The notes below the pieces were generated by a model. It saw only the letters and a program-made list of their open reading frames with translations, had not been told where the DNA came from and did no database searches. From contig JANTQA010000023.1 of the NCBI GenBank assembly GCA_027625915.1, positions 124,001 to 188,000 of the forward strand: 64,000 bases of DNA. The letters are read 5' to 3'. Positions within the stretch are counted from its first letter, which is position 1. Every line of letters begins with the position of its first letter. Made by a program: the position numbers and the translations under genes. Positions 46,779 through 57,627 of this stretch are shown piece by piece. Source of the stretch: Anaeramoeba flamelloides (taxonomy: Eukaryota > Metamonada > Anaeramoebidae).

Positions 46779-48362
46779 GAGTCTGGAAGGAGAACCAAAA
46801 CGAGGAAACATAAAAGGTGACTGTTGAACAAATGAAACAATATGGGTTGCTATGTATTTTTTCAACTCGAGATCTAACTTGTCTAAACAAAATTTGGAAA
46901 AATAAAACCAAACAAACAAAAACAATTACCGAAAATAGTTTACTATTTTTTACAAATACTTTGGGGTACTTGTTCTCCAAAGGATCTAATTCTCACAATT
47001 GAGTTTATAAAAACATTAAAGTTAAATTTTATATTTTCATCATCGGTACCAAAACTTGGTTTAAATTTTATAGAGATAAACTAGATCGTTCATCCATTCA
47101 ATGAGATCTATCTATCCTTTTATTTTCCGTTTGTCAGCCAATTCTTGAAAACGATCAAACTTAAAAATCTGCATGCATCTATTGGCGTTCTTAACAATTA
47201 CTGATTTTGAATATTCCTCTAAAATTTCTTGACTTGACATAGTAAAAAAAATGTTTTTTTTTTCAATTTTTTTCTTAAAAGATCATTTATTTTTTCCACC
47301 TTTCCAAAACCTCTTATTAATGTCCTCTTCTTTCTTTTTTCGAAGAAAAAAGAGAACAAACAAAATTTTTTTTTGGTAAATGAGATTTGTTTTTTTTTCG
47401 AAAAGAGAAAAAAACCATGTTTGTATATGTACATTGTTTTCAATAACGAAATGGAATTTATTCGATTTCCAAACAATACGCATAATTTGATGGACTTTTT
47501 TTTTGAACTTTGTTGGAACTAATTATTTGGTTCTTGGAACAAAATAATTAGTTCAAAGAGTTTAAAATTGAGACATGCGGTCTTTTGGGATTTATGAGAT
47601 TAACAACGTTGTAAATTTTATTTTCAAACTCTTCTAAAATAACTTTTAATCACATTTCTAGAGTCGAATTTCCAAAAGAAATACAAATTATTTTGCTTTG
47701 TTAGAATTCAAAAAAAGAAGATCAGAAAATTTTCAAACTTTGCCTAATTACTAAAGGATTTCCCTAAATCATTCCACATTGACTATAGTGTAATAATAAC
47801 CTTTTTAGAGAGACAATCTCTTTCTTATCTGTAGTTATCAAAATTTATTTACTTAAATTTTCTCAATTAAAAAGTTTATGTTTAAAAAAAGATATATAGC
47901 TTTTATATTGTTTTATATTATGTTTGGGTAAATAAAAATAAAATTGAGTTTATATTTTTGAATTTTGATGTTTACAAATTTTTGGAAGGGGGTTTAGATT
48001 CGAAATATAGAATTGAGTTTTTAAATACCTTTTTCTAATCTAATAATCACTACAAATTTTTAAATAACAAACTTTAAACTAAAATTCAATTATAAAAAAT
48101 GAATTCCAAATCAAATTATAAATTTTGGATTAGAACAAAATGGTTTCTGAGTGATTCAAAAAACAAAAAAATTGAAAAATTCTAATATTGAATTTTGTGT
48201 CACTAACTGTTAACAATTCCGTTAGCAATTCAAAATTTGATGTTTGGAGTTTTTAAAAGTGGGTTTGGTGGTTGTTAAATCTCACAATTATTTATTCAGT
48301 GAGATCAAAGTCGGATAAAATGTATTTTTTTTATAAGTAAATGTCAGAATTATCTCTACTGG
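46779..48362. other. Intergenic with weak coding-like frames
   Basis: A plus frame at 46817-47002 (GLLCIFSTRDLTCLNKIW) has fairly ordinary composition but no ATG near its 5' end and no relatives that I know. Minus frames at 47219-47483 are F/K-rich. None is strong enough to call a gene. Confidence 0.4.
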
Positions 48363-48400
48363 TTTCTGTGATTTCTGTGATTTCTGTGATTTCTGTGATT
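48363..48400. repeat. 9-bp tandem repeat (TTTCTGTGA)n
   Basis: Four units of TTTCTGTGA. The complementary form AAATCACAG occurs in tandem at about 23500-23537, so the motif is shared between distant non-coding sites. Confidence 0.9.
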
Positions 48401-48832
48401 TTCTCCTTGATCTTAAAATGCAAAAGAAGTTTAGGTAGAAATCGAATTTTTTGAGAAAATTACTTTTAGGTGAAAATTGAAAACCATTTGAACTTGTTTG
48501 GGAATTACCGACAGTCTATTTTTAATGTCCAAGTTAAGATGAAATGGTATTCGATTTTCACCTAAAAGGTCAAAATCTCGATAAAAATTAACAAAAATTT
48601 GGAATTATTGTTAACAGGTTCTTTGTTACAGCCGTTCCATTCGACTTGTGAAGCTTTTTTCTTTCCTTTAAGCAAACCTGAAATTTTATCTTTCCTTTAA
48701 AGACCTTTTAAAGACCTTTTAAAGATGCTTTAAAGACCTTTTAAACTTTTTTCATTTTCTTTAAAAGATCTTTTAAACTCTCTTAATTCTTTTAAAACTT
48801 CTTTCAAACAAACAAAGAAAACACAAATAACT

Positions 48833-49488
48833 ACTGACAAAAAACACTAAAATTAGTTTGAAACAATGTACTACCTCTTTCACTCTGGCTCTGCCTAAGA
48901 CTAGATCTTACACATTATTATTCACAAGCTCTACTCAATTTTACAATACTCTACTCTATTTACCATACAACCAAATCTTTAAGTTGATAATTTGTTCCTA
49001 AAATTGCTTTTAAAAACAAATGAAAATTGTAATCAAAAATATTTTTTTCAGTACAATTTTCCATTCAATTACTTGCTGGACAAATCGATCAAATCTACGT
49101 CAAAAGTTCTCAAACTCCTATTTAAATTGAAATTGGAAAAGAAGAAAATTATCTCCCAAACAGTTGAATATCAAATTTTTTACTTTACAAGAATAGAGAG
49201 TTTATTCTAAAATCTTGAATACTCGACACGTATTTGATCGATTTGTCCATGAAGTAATTAAATGGAAAATTGTACTGAAAAAAATATTTTTGATTACAAT
49301 TTTCATTTGTTTTTAAAAGCAATTTTAGGAACAAATTATCAACTTTAAGAGTTGGCTGTATGGTAAATAGAGGAGAGTATTGTTTAATTGAGTAGAGCTT
49401 GTGAATAGCAATGTGTAAGATCTAGTCTTAGGCAGAGCCAGAGTGAAAGAGGTAGTAATTGTTTCAAACTAATTTTGGTGTTTTTTGT
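48833..49488. mobile_element. Inner palindrome, about 650 bp
   Basis: CAAAAAACACTAAAATTAGT at the left mirrors ACTAATTTTGGTGTTTTTTG at the right. Arms of about 250 bp include CTCTTTCACTCTGGCTCTGC, AGACTAGATCTTACACA and CAGTACAATTTTCCATT with close complements. Arm identity is high by eye. It is inserted into F4. Confidence 0.85.
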
Positions 49489-49860
49489 TACAGCCAATTT
49501 ATTCAACTTGTGAATTTTTTCTTTCCTTTCGTAATATAACGTGAAACAAAAAAATTGTTTAAAACATTTTTTTCTTTCATCATGTTGTGACAAAAATTGT
49601 TTAAAGCAATTTTTTTCTTTCAAGTTAAACTTCATAATGAAAGAAAAATTCTCAAGTTGAATAGATTGGCTCTAATGGAGGTTTAGGTGAGTTTAAAAGC
49701 AAGAATTTTTGTAATGTTTCTGAAAGAAACCTTACAAGTTGAAACGAAACAATTTTTGTTACAACATGATGAAAGAAAAAAATGTTTTAAACAATTTTTT
49801 TGTTTCACGTTATATTATGAAAGGAAAGAAAAAATTCACAAGTTGAATAAATTGGCTTTA
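49489..49860. mobile_element. F5 palindromic MITE inside F4
   Basis: TA-bounded ends CAGCCAATTTATTCAACTTG and its mirror, with arms of about 120 bp (CTTTCCTTTCGTAATATAAC, GTGAAACAAAAAAATTGTTT and mirrors). Its ends resemble F4 (CAGCC..TT.ATTC.ACTTGTGAA), so the two families are related and the insertion may have used a similar site. Confidence 0.88.
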
Positions 49861-50089
49861 GTAGTTATTTGTGTTTTCTTTGTTTGTTTGAAAGAAGTTT
49901 TAAAAGAATTAAGAGAGTTTAAAAGATCTTTTAAAGAAAATGAAAAAAGTTTAAAAGGTCTTTAAAGCACCTTTAAAGGGTAATCCTTCACAAGTCGAAT
50001 GGAACGGCTGTAAGACACAAACTTTTAACCAAATTTATTGTACTAAAAAAATTAAATTTAAGGGTTTAGTCATTTACAGTCAAAATGCT

Positions 50090-50705
50090 CCATCCTCAAG
50101 GGGTGACCTGAGACCAAAAAGGGTATTCTGAAATACCCTTTCTTTTGGTTGACAAAATTCAAATAATACAAAAAAAATTTTCATTGGATCTCTTTGACAA
50201 AAAATTCAAAGAATAAAAAAAAAGTTTAAAAAAGTCCTCAATTTCAAAAAATCAAAATTTGAAAAAAAAAATTCATCTTTTCTCATTTTCTATTTCCAAA
50301 TGGTTCTATTTCAACAATTTAAAACAAATTGCTTTCTTGAAGTTCGCAATCAATTTGATTCGATTTAATATATTTTTTGGTTATTTTGTAACCCTCTAAA
50401 TTTGACCAAGTAAGGATATTGTGATATTCTTGAAATAAAAATAACTCATTTAAAAAAGGAAAAAAAAAAAAAATCACTGAGATCTCAAAAAGCGCCAAAG
50501 AGTGACACTTCAAAACTAACATAGTTGTTTTCAAAATCTTAATTGACAATCATTCTAATTGGAATTTGAGTGTCTCTCTTTGGCGATTTTTTGTAAAAAT
50601 TTCCTCATCCTTAGTTGTTGAATTTTGAGATCGATTGTATATCATAGGTTGGTTGGTTTTTGATTGGTGTTAGGTATATCCATAAAAATAAAAATTACTA
50701 AAAAG
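50090..50705 (+). repeat. Dispersed repeat R3, copy B
   Basis: Counterpart of 36440-36525 plus 37687-38225 without the TTAA-flanked insertion. It shares TTTCAACAATTTAAAACAAA, GAGATCTCAAAAAGC and TAGGTATATCCATAAAAATA in the same order. Confidence 0.72.
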
Positions 50706-51892
50706 TTTTGTTCTATTTCAGAAAAAAAAATTCGCCATAACACAAGTATAAATTGAAAAATCAATTTTTTTAAAATATTGAGAAATATGGTAAATTATTT
50801 TACCTAAACCATCAAAAATACTCTAAATATTTGATTTTTGAAATTTAGAGTATTCTATCTTCTACATTTTAATAAGATATTTCCCATTTTCATTTTTTCA
50901 AAAAAAAAAAAAATAATTTTTTTATTTTTGAAATTTTTATTTTTTTTTATTTGTGCAAAATTAGAAAAAAAATATATTTTTTAGATAATTTTAAATTGTT
51001 CCCACTAGAGTAAAATTTTATAAAAAAATTATTTTTGGTAAAATTTTGGGCCCAAGGCCAAAAAATAAAAAAATACTTTTTTTAAATTTTTTTTTGTAAA
51101 CATATTTGAAAAAAAAATTTTTTTTTGGTCATATATAAGATAAATAAAAAAAAAAATAATACTTATATATTATTTCAAATTTTAAAAAATAATTTATATA
51201 TACCAAAAAAAAAATTTTTTTTATTTTAATTTTTAATTATACAGTCTTAATTGATGATATTCGTTTCATATATATTTAAATAAAATTATTATAAAAATAG
51301 AAAAAAATAAAAATATTAACAGCAAATTTTATATATAAAAATTTACAAAATATTTTATTTGAATCTATTTTTATAAAAATAATTTATATATAAAAAATAT
51401 TATTTTCAAAAAATTTTATTTTGGTTATTTTTTTGATTTATCATTTTTTTAAGAAAAAATAAAAAAAAAAATTTTTTATAATTTTTTTTTATAATAATTT
51501 ATTAAAAAATATTAGAAAAAAAAAATTATTTTATTAAAAAATCTTTATTATTAAACTCAAATAATATTTTTTCATTATAAAAATTTGAAAGAATATTTTT
51601 TTATATAAAAAAATTTTTTTTTTTGGAAATTTTAAAAAAAATTGAAATTTTTATATATAAAAAAAATTTTTAATAATTTTTTTTTAAAATTTAAAAAAAA
51701 AAATTTTTTTTCCTATCAGATTTTTCTTTTATATTATTAATGTTAATAGAAAAAAGTAGTTTTAAAAAAAAAAAAATTTTTTTTAAATTAAAAAACTTAG
51801 GGAAATTGTAAATTTTTTTTGGTTATATTACTTGTTTAAAAAATTTTAAAAAATCAATTTTGAAGAAAAAAAATATTTTCAATTTACAACAA
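50706..51892. other. Extremely AT-rich island
   Basis: More than a kilobase of A/T runs of the form AAAAATTTTTTT with G and C nearly absent for long stretches (for example 51340-51720). No frame, RNA gene or repeat ends. Many short A-run/T-run junctions could fold back locally. Confidence 0.7.
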
Positions 51893-51973
51893 ATAGTCTA
51901 ATGTCTCAACGGTAGAGCGCCAGATCTAGAGTAAAAAAAATCTAATGTCACGAGTTCGAGATCTGGTAGTATC
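51893..51973 (+). pseudogene. tRNA-like sequence, decayed
   Basis: GTCTCAACGGTAGAGCG is a near-perfect D-arm/box A and GAGTTCGAGATC a box B. The anticodon arm shows AGA...TCT pairing around a 16-nt loop that could hide an intron. The acceptor and T stems do not pair, so it is not a working tRNA. It may be a tRNA pseudogene or the head of an old SINE. Confidence 0.5.
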
Positions 51974-52544
51974 AAAAAAATTTCTTATTTTTTTTTTTTT
52001 TTTTTAAATTTCTTAAACTAGATCATTTAAAGTATCTGAGTTTACAAGCTGAGTTTAATTTGAATTTTGTTAGAAATTTTTTTTTTTGAAAGAACACCAA
52101 TTAATTAAGTACCAATTTTCTGGTAACATCTGAAAAAAAATTATTTTTTTCAGTAGAGAGAGTAGAAGTTTTAGTCAAAATATAATTTACTAATGTTTAC
52201 TATTAAAAAAAAATTTTTTTTTTTATTTTTCAAAAAAAAAATATTCTTAAAATTGAGTTTAAACTTATGAAAGATCCTACTAAAAATATTTAAAAACAAA
52301 TTTTAATTTTCATTTTTGATGGGATCCTTAATTTCTATATTTATTTGCCAATATATCAAAAAAATATCCCAATTAAATTTTTTGAAAGTAAAAATTAAAA
52401 ATGGGCAATATATCCTTAAATAAAGGTTCTAGAGAGCTATGGACATCAAAAATGAAATCTCCAAATAAAAATGAGATTATTTATGCGAAAAAAATTTTCA
52501 GATCCTTGATTTTCAATTCCGACTAGTGAATGACTCTACCCTGA
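51974..52544. other. AT-rich intergenic
   Basis: No gene or element ends recognised between the tRNA-like sequence and the MITE cluster. Confidence 0.5.
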
Positions 52545-52676
52545 AGTACAAATTTTGGAATTTTTCACTTATCAAATTATTTTATTAGAATTTGAATTTT
52601 ATGAGTTAATTTGAAATTTTTTCTATGTTTTAAATATTGTTGAAAGTTTGTGTCTTAAGAGCAGAACTGGAAGTAT
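52545..52676. mobile_element. F1 MITE, decayed right half
   Basis: AATTATTTTATTAGAATTTG, TTGAAAGTTTGTGTCTTAAG and a CAGAACTGGAAGTA end recall the loop and right arm of F1. The left arm is not recognisable. Confidence 0.6.
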
Positions 52677-52697
52677 TGGTAACATCCTATATATATA

Positions 52698-52899
52698 TAC
52701 AGTCAGTTTCACTTTTAAGGCACAAACTTTCAACGAAATTTAAGGCACAAAATAAAATCCAAATTAAGGCACAAAAATTCGGATTCTAGGAAAATAAATT
52801 GAGAAAAAAAATATCCCCAAAAATTGTGCCTTAATTTGGAATTTTTTTGTGCCTTAAATTTCGTTGAAAGTTTGTGCCTTAAAAGTGAAACTGACTGTA
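52698..52899. mobile_element. F1 palindromic MITE
   Basis: Full-length and nearly canonical, TA-bounded, in a TATATATA target on both sides. The loop has ATTCGGATTCTAGGAAAAT. Confidence 0.94.
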
Positions 52900-53042
52900 T
52901 ATATATATCTAAACTATTTTTCAGTCAAAGGGGCCCAGTTATAATGATATAATACATGTGTTTAAAGTGTTTGCATAGATATTAGAAGAAAAAATATATT
53001 TTGTTAATTCCAAAATTAAAATCATTTTTTCACATTTATAGA

Positions 53043-53245
53043 TACAGTCAGTTTCACTTTTAAGGCACAAACTTTCAACGAAATTTAAGGCACAATAAAA
53101 ATCTCAAATTAAGGCACAAAATTTGGAATTTTTAATTTTTGCAATTTATTTTACTAGAATAAAAAATTTTGTGCCTTAATTTGAGATTTTTATTGTGCCT
53201 TAAATTTCGTTGAAAGTTTGTGCCTTAAAAGTGAAACTGACTGTA
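53043..53245. mobile_element. F1 palindromic MITE
   Basis: Canonical ends and TA borders. The loop and right arm (AATTTTTAATTTTTGCAATT, ACTAGAATAAAAAATTTTGT) are nearly identical to the copy at 53697, so the two are close relatives. Confidence 0.94.
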
Positions 53246-53696
53246 TATTTGTTTTTTTTTTTTTAATTTTTTTTTTAAAACTTCCTTCATTTGCAAAAAA
53301 TTTTTTTATTGTAAGATCAATAGTCACTTGGTAAAAACGTTTTATTCTAATGTCATTGAAACCATGTAAAGATTGTTGAGAAATCTATTGATTTCTATTG
53401 CAATTCAATTCGATCTTTGATCTTGATATTTGTTTAATAAATCTGAAAAATTTTCACTTCATTTTCATTTCCTTTTTCAAATAGAGACCACAAATACTAA
53501 CAAACTTTGTTTTGGGGCTTAATTTCTAAAAGAAAAATATGGAAAATGATGTGAAAAATGTTTCATATTTATTATTCAAATACAACATTACGAGGAAAAT
53601 TTAAATACCTAAAATTAAAGTTAGCCAAAACTGTACCTAGGATTTCAGTTATACTTCTTTTATAAATTATTTTTATAAAGTTATCATAATTTTATG

Positions 53697-53898
53697 TACA
53701 GTCAGTTTCACTTTTAAGGCACAAACTTTCAACGAAATTTAAGGCACAAAAAAATCTCAAATTAAGGCACAAAATTTGGAATTTTTAATTTTTGCAATTT
53801 ATTTTACTAGAATAAAAAATTTTGTGCCTTAATTTGAGATTTTTATTGTGCTTTAAATTTCGTTGAAAGTTTGTGCCTTAAAAGTGAAACTGACTGTA
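53697..53898. mobile_element. F1 palindromic MITE
   Basis: Nearly identical to the copy at 53043 across the loop, which is the fastest-changing part. One of the youngest members here. TA borders present. Confidence 0.94.
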
Positions 53899-54939
53899 AT
53901 AAACAAAGGATAGCTTTTAAACTCATGAAAATCTGAATACCCCTCTTTTCAAAAAGACCGACTTTTGAAAAAAACACCTATTTTCAGGTTATTTTTTTAT
54001 TGGAAAAAGTTGAAATGAATTAATTTTTGATTGAAAATTAAGATTGAAAAAAGAATATATGTTAAAGCAATTTGCAGAAAACAACGGGAACGTATATAAA
54101 AACTCAAACATGGAAAAAAATAAAATGATAAAAAATATTCCAAGAACAGAAAAAAAATCAGATATTCAATTTAATTTAGCGATATCTTTTGATTGAAATA
54201 TTTTGTGCTATTTTCAAATTGAAAAATATGTTACCTTTTAGACTATTAAAAAAATACTTGAAAAATATCTCTCTACTAAGTCAATTAAAAAATTCAAAAA
54301 TTTTACAATTAAAAATGAAAAAAATATTACTGAAAAATTTCATTTTTTTTTTCAATTCCTATTAATATCTATTAAAGTTGTAAACCTCATTGAAAATTGT
54401 TATGTATAATAATGTTTATTATATGAGTGTATTTCAAAAATACAAAATTTAGAGATTTTTTTTTGAAAAAATTTTCCTTGTTGTGCAATAGAAGTTCAAA
54501 ACGAACATCCTTGTTTTTCTCAATTTTTTTGAATATCCCTAAGAATTTGATTTTTTCAATTTTTAAGAAAATCTATTGATTAATTAGTTTTCTTTCAGAA
54601 ATGTATCAACATTCCTTTGAGGTGTATTAAACTGTTTATTTCTTATTTGTTCTTCAAATGGTCAATTATATAAAATAATTGATATTTGAAAAAAACGTTT
54701 TTTTTTGGATTCACCTTTGACTGAAACAGAGTTTATATCATACTTTATAATATATTGGTAACAAGTTTTTATATTGTGACAAAAAAATTATATAATGTGA
54801 ATATATAAATCAATAAAGTATCATATCATTTACAAACTTTGATAATACTAAAGAAGGTAGTATCTTTTTAATTTAAATTGTTATGAATTTTTCAACAACA
54901 AGGAATTGTATATTTATTTAGTGATAAAGTTATTAACAA
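53899..54939. other. AT-rich intergenic
   Basis: No gene, RNA or clear repeat recognised. Confidence 0.5.
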
Positions 54940-55855
54940 TTTTTATTTTATCTATGAGATAATATTTTTTTAATTTATTTACTGTAGATAATAATTTTGA
55001 AAGTTTAATGATAATATATATATGTTATCATTTAATCTATTTAAGGAGTGAAGTCTGAACTACTTACATACCTAACTTTACTTTCTTTATGAAAAATTAA
55101 ATGTTATACCAAACCCAAAATATTTACGCACCTTTAAAAGGTGCTTTATTACCTACACCCACAAACCCCCTAAAGGGGGTTTCATTGCTACATTCTTTAT
55201 GAGTTGGTTGTATGTGGAGATTGAAATTGATATATTCAATATAAGAATTGCAGTCAGTTTCACTTTTAAGGCACAAACTTTCAACGAAATTTATAGTACA
55301 AAAAAATCTCAAATTAAGGCACAAAATTTAGAATTTTTTTTTTACAATTTATTTTTACTAGAATTTGAATTTTGTGCTTGAATTTGAGATATTTTTTGTG
55401 CCTTAAATTTCGTTGAAAGGTTGTGTCTTAAATTTGAAACTGACTGTAATGTCTTTAAAATGTTCAAAATTTTAAAAGAATAGTTAAAGAGATTGAATCT
55501 TGTTAAAAAAAAAATTACCATATTTTTAATCCAAAACAAATGCTTTTTTTGAATAGATCAATTCCAAAATCCACATACAACCAACTCCGAGGGTACGAAG
55601 CCCCCTTTAGGGGGTTTGGGGGTGTATGCAATAAGCACCTTTTAAAGGTGCGTAAATATTTTGGGTTTTTTAAATATTATTTTTTTCATCAAGAAAGTAA
55701 ATTTAGGTAAGTAAGTAGTCCAGACATCACTACTTAAATAGATTAAATGACAAAATATATCTTTTATCATCAAAATTTCAAAATTTATTTCAACAGACAA
55801 TAATTTTAAAAATTCTATCTCACAAAAAAAGATAAAAGTTGTTTACAGTTCTATC
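54940..55855. mobile_element. F9 palindromic element, long form, with nested F1
   Basis: The core arms TATTTACGCACCTTTAAAAG, GTGCTTTATTACCTACACCC, CAAACCCCCTAAAGGGGG and GAGTTGGTTGTATGTGGA (55126-55216) mirror 55576-55665. Pairing extends outward through TCATTTAATCTATTTAAG and TACTTACATACCTAACTTTA to about 54940 and 55855 with falling identity. An F1 MITE occupies the loop. The short relative at 22349 shares the CGCACCT and C-run part only. Confidence 0.82.
55249..55448. mobile_element. F1 palindromic MITE in the loop of F9
   Basis: Canonical F1 arms with a TG in place of the left TA border and the right border intact. It is inserted between the arms of the long F9 palindrome. Confidence 0.92.
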
Positions 55856-55892
55856 AAAAAAAGAAATGCTATTTCTCTCTAAATAATTAAAA

Positions 55893-57612
55893 ATAAAAAA
55901 AAGGAAAATTTCGAAAACCAATTCTTATTCTAAAAAACTCCGTACTTTATTGATACAAATACATTTATAAATTCAATATAAAAACTTAATAAAGTAACCT
56001 ATTTCATTTGATCTAAAGTTGAAAAGATATTTTGACCTCTTTATCAAAAAAAAATTATCTCTGGGATCCAAAAAAGAATGAAAAGGAAATAATAACAAAC
56101 CCTTCAACACTTGGGGCACATAAAATTAAAATATTCTAAAGAATTTTTTAACATTTTTTACAGTCAGTTTCACTTTTAAGGCACAAACTTTAAACGAAAT
56201 TTAAGGCAAAAAAAACTCTCAAATTAAGGCACAAAATTTGTAATTATTTTTTTTTACAATTAATTTTACTAGAATCTGAATTTCGTGCTTTAATTTGAGA
56301 TTTTTATTGTGCCTTAAATTTCGTTGAAAGTTTGTGCCTTAAAAGTGAAACTGACTGTACAAATTTTTAGTATCTTTTTACTCTATTTCATTTTGGCCAA
56401 ATCAATCTCTTTTTCTGGTATTTGTTAAAAAACATTAATTTTTTTTCTTTTCATTCTTTAAACTAAAGCTATCCTATGGGATATAATCTTGTATACATTG
56501 AAGCTAAGATAAAAAAAATGGAAGAAATTTGTAGTTTCAGGAAGTACCTTCAAGTATTGTAGAGTGCCTAGCTTTGTTTTTTTTTGATTTTTCAAATAAA
56601 AAGAAAAATTATTAAATTTTCTTTTTATTTCAAAAAGTAAAAAAAAAAAAAAAAAATAAAGGCGGTTTTCATGAGGTTTTCTATTTTATTTTTGTAATCA
56701 ATCCATTGATATTCGTTACGTTTTTTTGAGTTTTCTAGATATTTGTGAAAATATATTGATTTTCTTTCGGTTTTTTTGTACTTTTTGAAATAAACAGAAA
56801 ATTTTAATAAATTTTCGGTTTAATACAAAAAGTAAAAAAAAAAACATAAAACACTTGACAAATATCTAGAAAACTCAAAAAGACCTAACGAAAATCATAT
56901 TATTTTCCAAATTATCAAAAAACTCAAGAAAAACTATGCACTTCACTGATGTTTTCCATAATTCAAAAGAATTGATTTAAATCTTTGGTTTTATTACAAA
57001 TAAATTACAAACTCAAAAAAACCTAGAACATTTCTTAAATTTAAAAAAACCGAAAATTTTTGAAATTTTCAATTCATTTCAAAAATTAAAAAAAAACCAA
57101 ACGGCTGTAAGAAGAAATTCAAAGAATTGAGTTAAATCTTGGATTTTTCACTATTCTTTTAAATTCTGGAAAAGTTAATGGTAGTTTTTTTTTGATTTTT
57201 GAAATCAACAAAAAATTTCAAAAATTTTCGCTTTATTTCAAAAATTATTAAAAAGCTAACAGAATATGTTGTATAGTGCTGTCATGTGTCTATGCTTTCT
57301 TGAGGTTTTCTGTTCATTTGTTAAATCTATCGATTTTATTTAGGTTTTTTTGAGTTTTCTATTTATTTAGAAAATCCATAGATTTTCGAAATAAAATAGA
57401 AAACCCCTAAAAAACCTAGAACACTTCATAAATAAAATAGAAAACCTCAAAAAAACCTAGAACACTTCACAAATAAACAGAAAACTCAAGAAAACCTAAC
57501 GGAACTTTTCCATAATTCAAATGAAATGTATTGAAAAATCAAAAATTTTCTGTTTATTCTCAAAAAATCTGGAAAACCTAATGGCTGTAAGAGGATCTTT
57601 AATCACTCATTT
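55893..57612 (+). repeat. Hairpin-type dispersed repeat, copy 3, long hairpin string
   Basis: The start corresponds to copy 1 from about position 2015 (5'-truncated): ATTCTTATTCT, CTTAATAAAGTAACCTATTT, CCTTCAACACTTGGGGCACA, TATCCTATGGG, AGTGCCTAGC. It then carries at least five hairpin modules (for example 56577-56645, 56670-56890, 57115-57175, 57185-57250, 57310-57500), richer than the other copies. An F1 MITE interrupts it at 56159. The end CCTAATGGCTGTAAGAGGATC, just before the LRR gene's stop, may be a diverged tail. The LINE of copy 1 is absent. Confidence 0.75.
56159..56359. mobile_element. F1 palindromic MITE inside repeat copy 3
   Basis: Canonical, TA-bounded, about 200 bp. It interrupts the region that in copy 2 is continuous, so it is younger than copy 3. 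Confidence 0.94.
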
Positions 57613-57627
57613 CAATCAAGATAAAAA

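Larger units (their letters stand above)
48627..50012. mobile_element. F4 palindromic element containing two further palindromes
   Basis: TA-bounded ends CAGCCGTTCCATTCGACTTG and its mirror. The left arm 48627-48832 and right arm 49861-50012 pair through TTTAAAGACCTTTTAAA units, CTTAATTCTTTTAAAACTTC and AACAAAGAAAACACAAATAA. The centre has been opened by two other palindromes (48833-49488 and 49489-49860). Open frames across it (for example 49687-49965) are by-products of the arms. Confidence 0.85.

Noticed and set aside
49384-49965. Two open frames with the shared text ERKKCFKQFFCFTLYYERKEK
   Set aside because: They are the two arms of the F5 palindrome read in opposite directions, not a duplicated gene.
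55124-55539. Open frames with LCLKSETDC and similar text
   Set aside because: Translations of F1 MITE arms. The same residues appear at the start of the frame at 20439 because of the MITE there.
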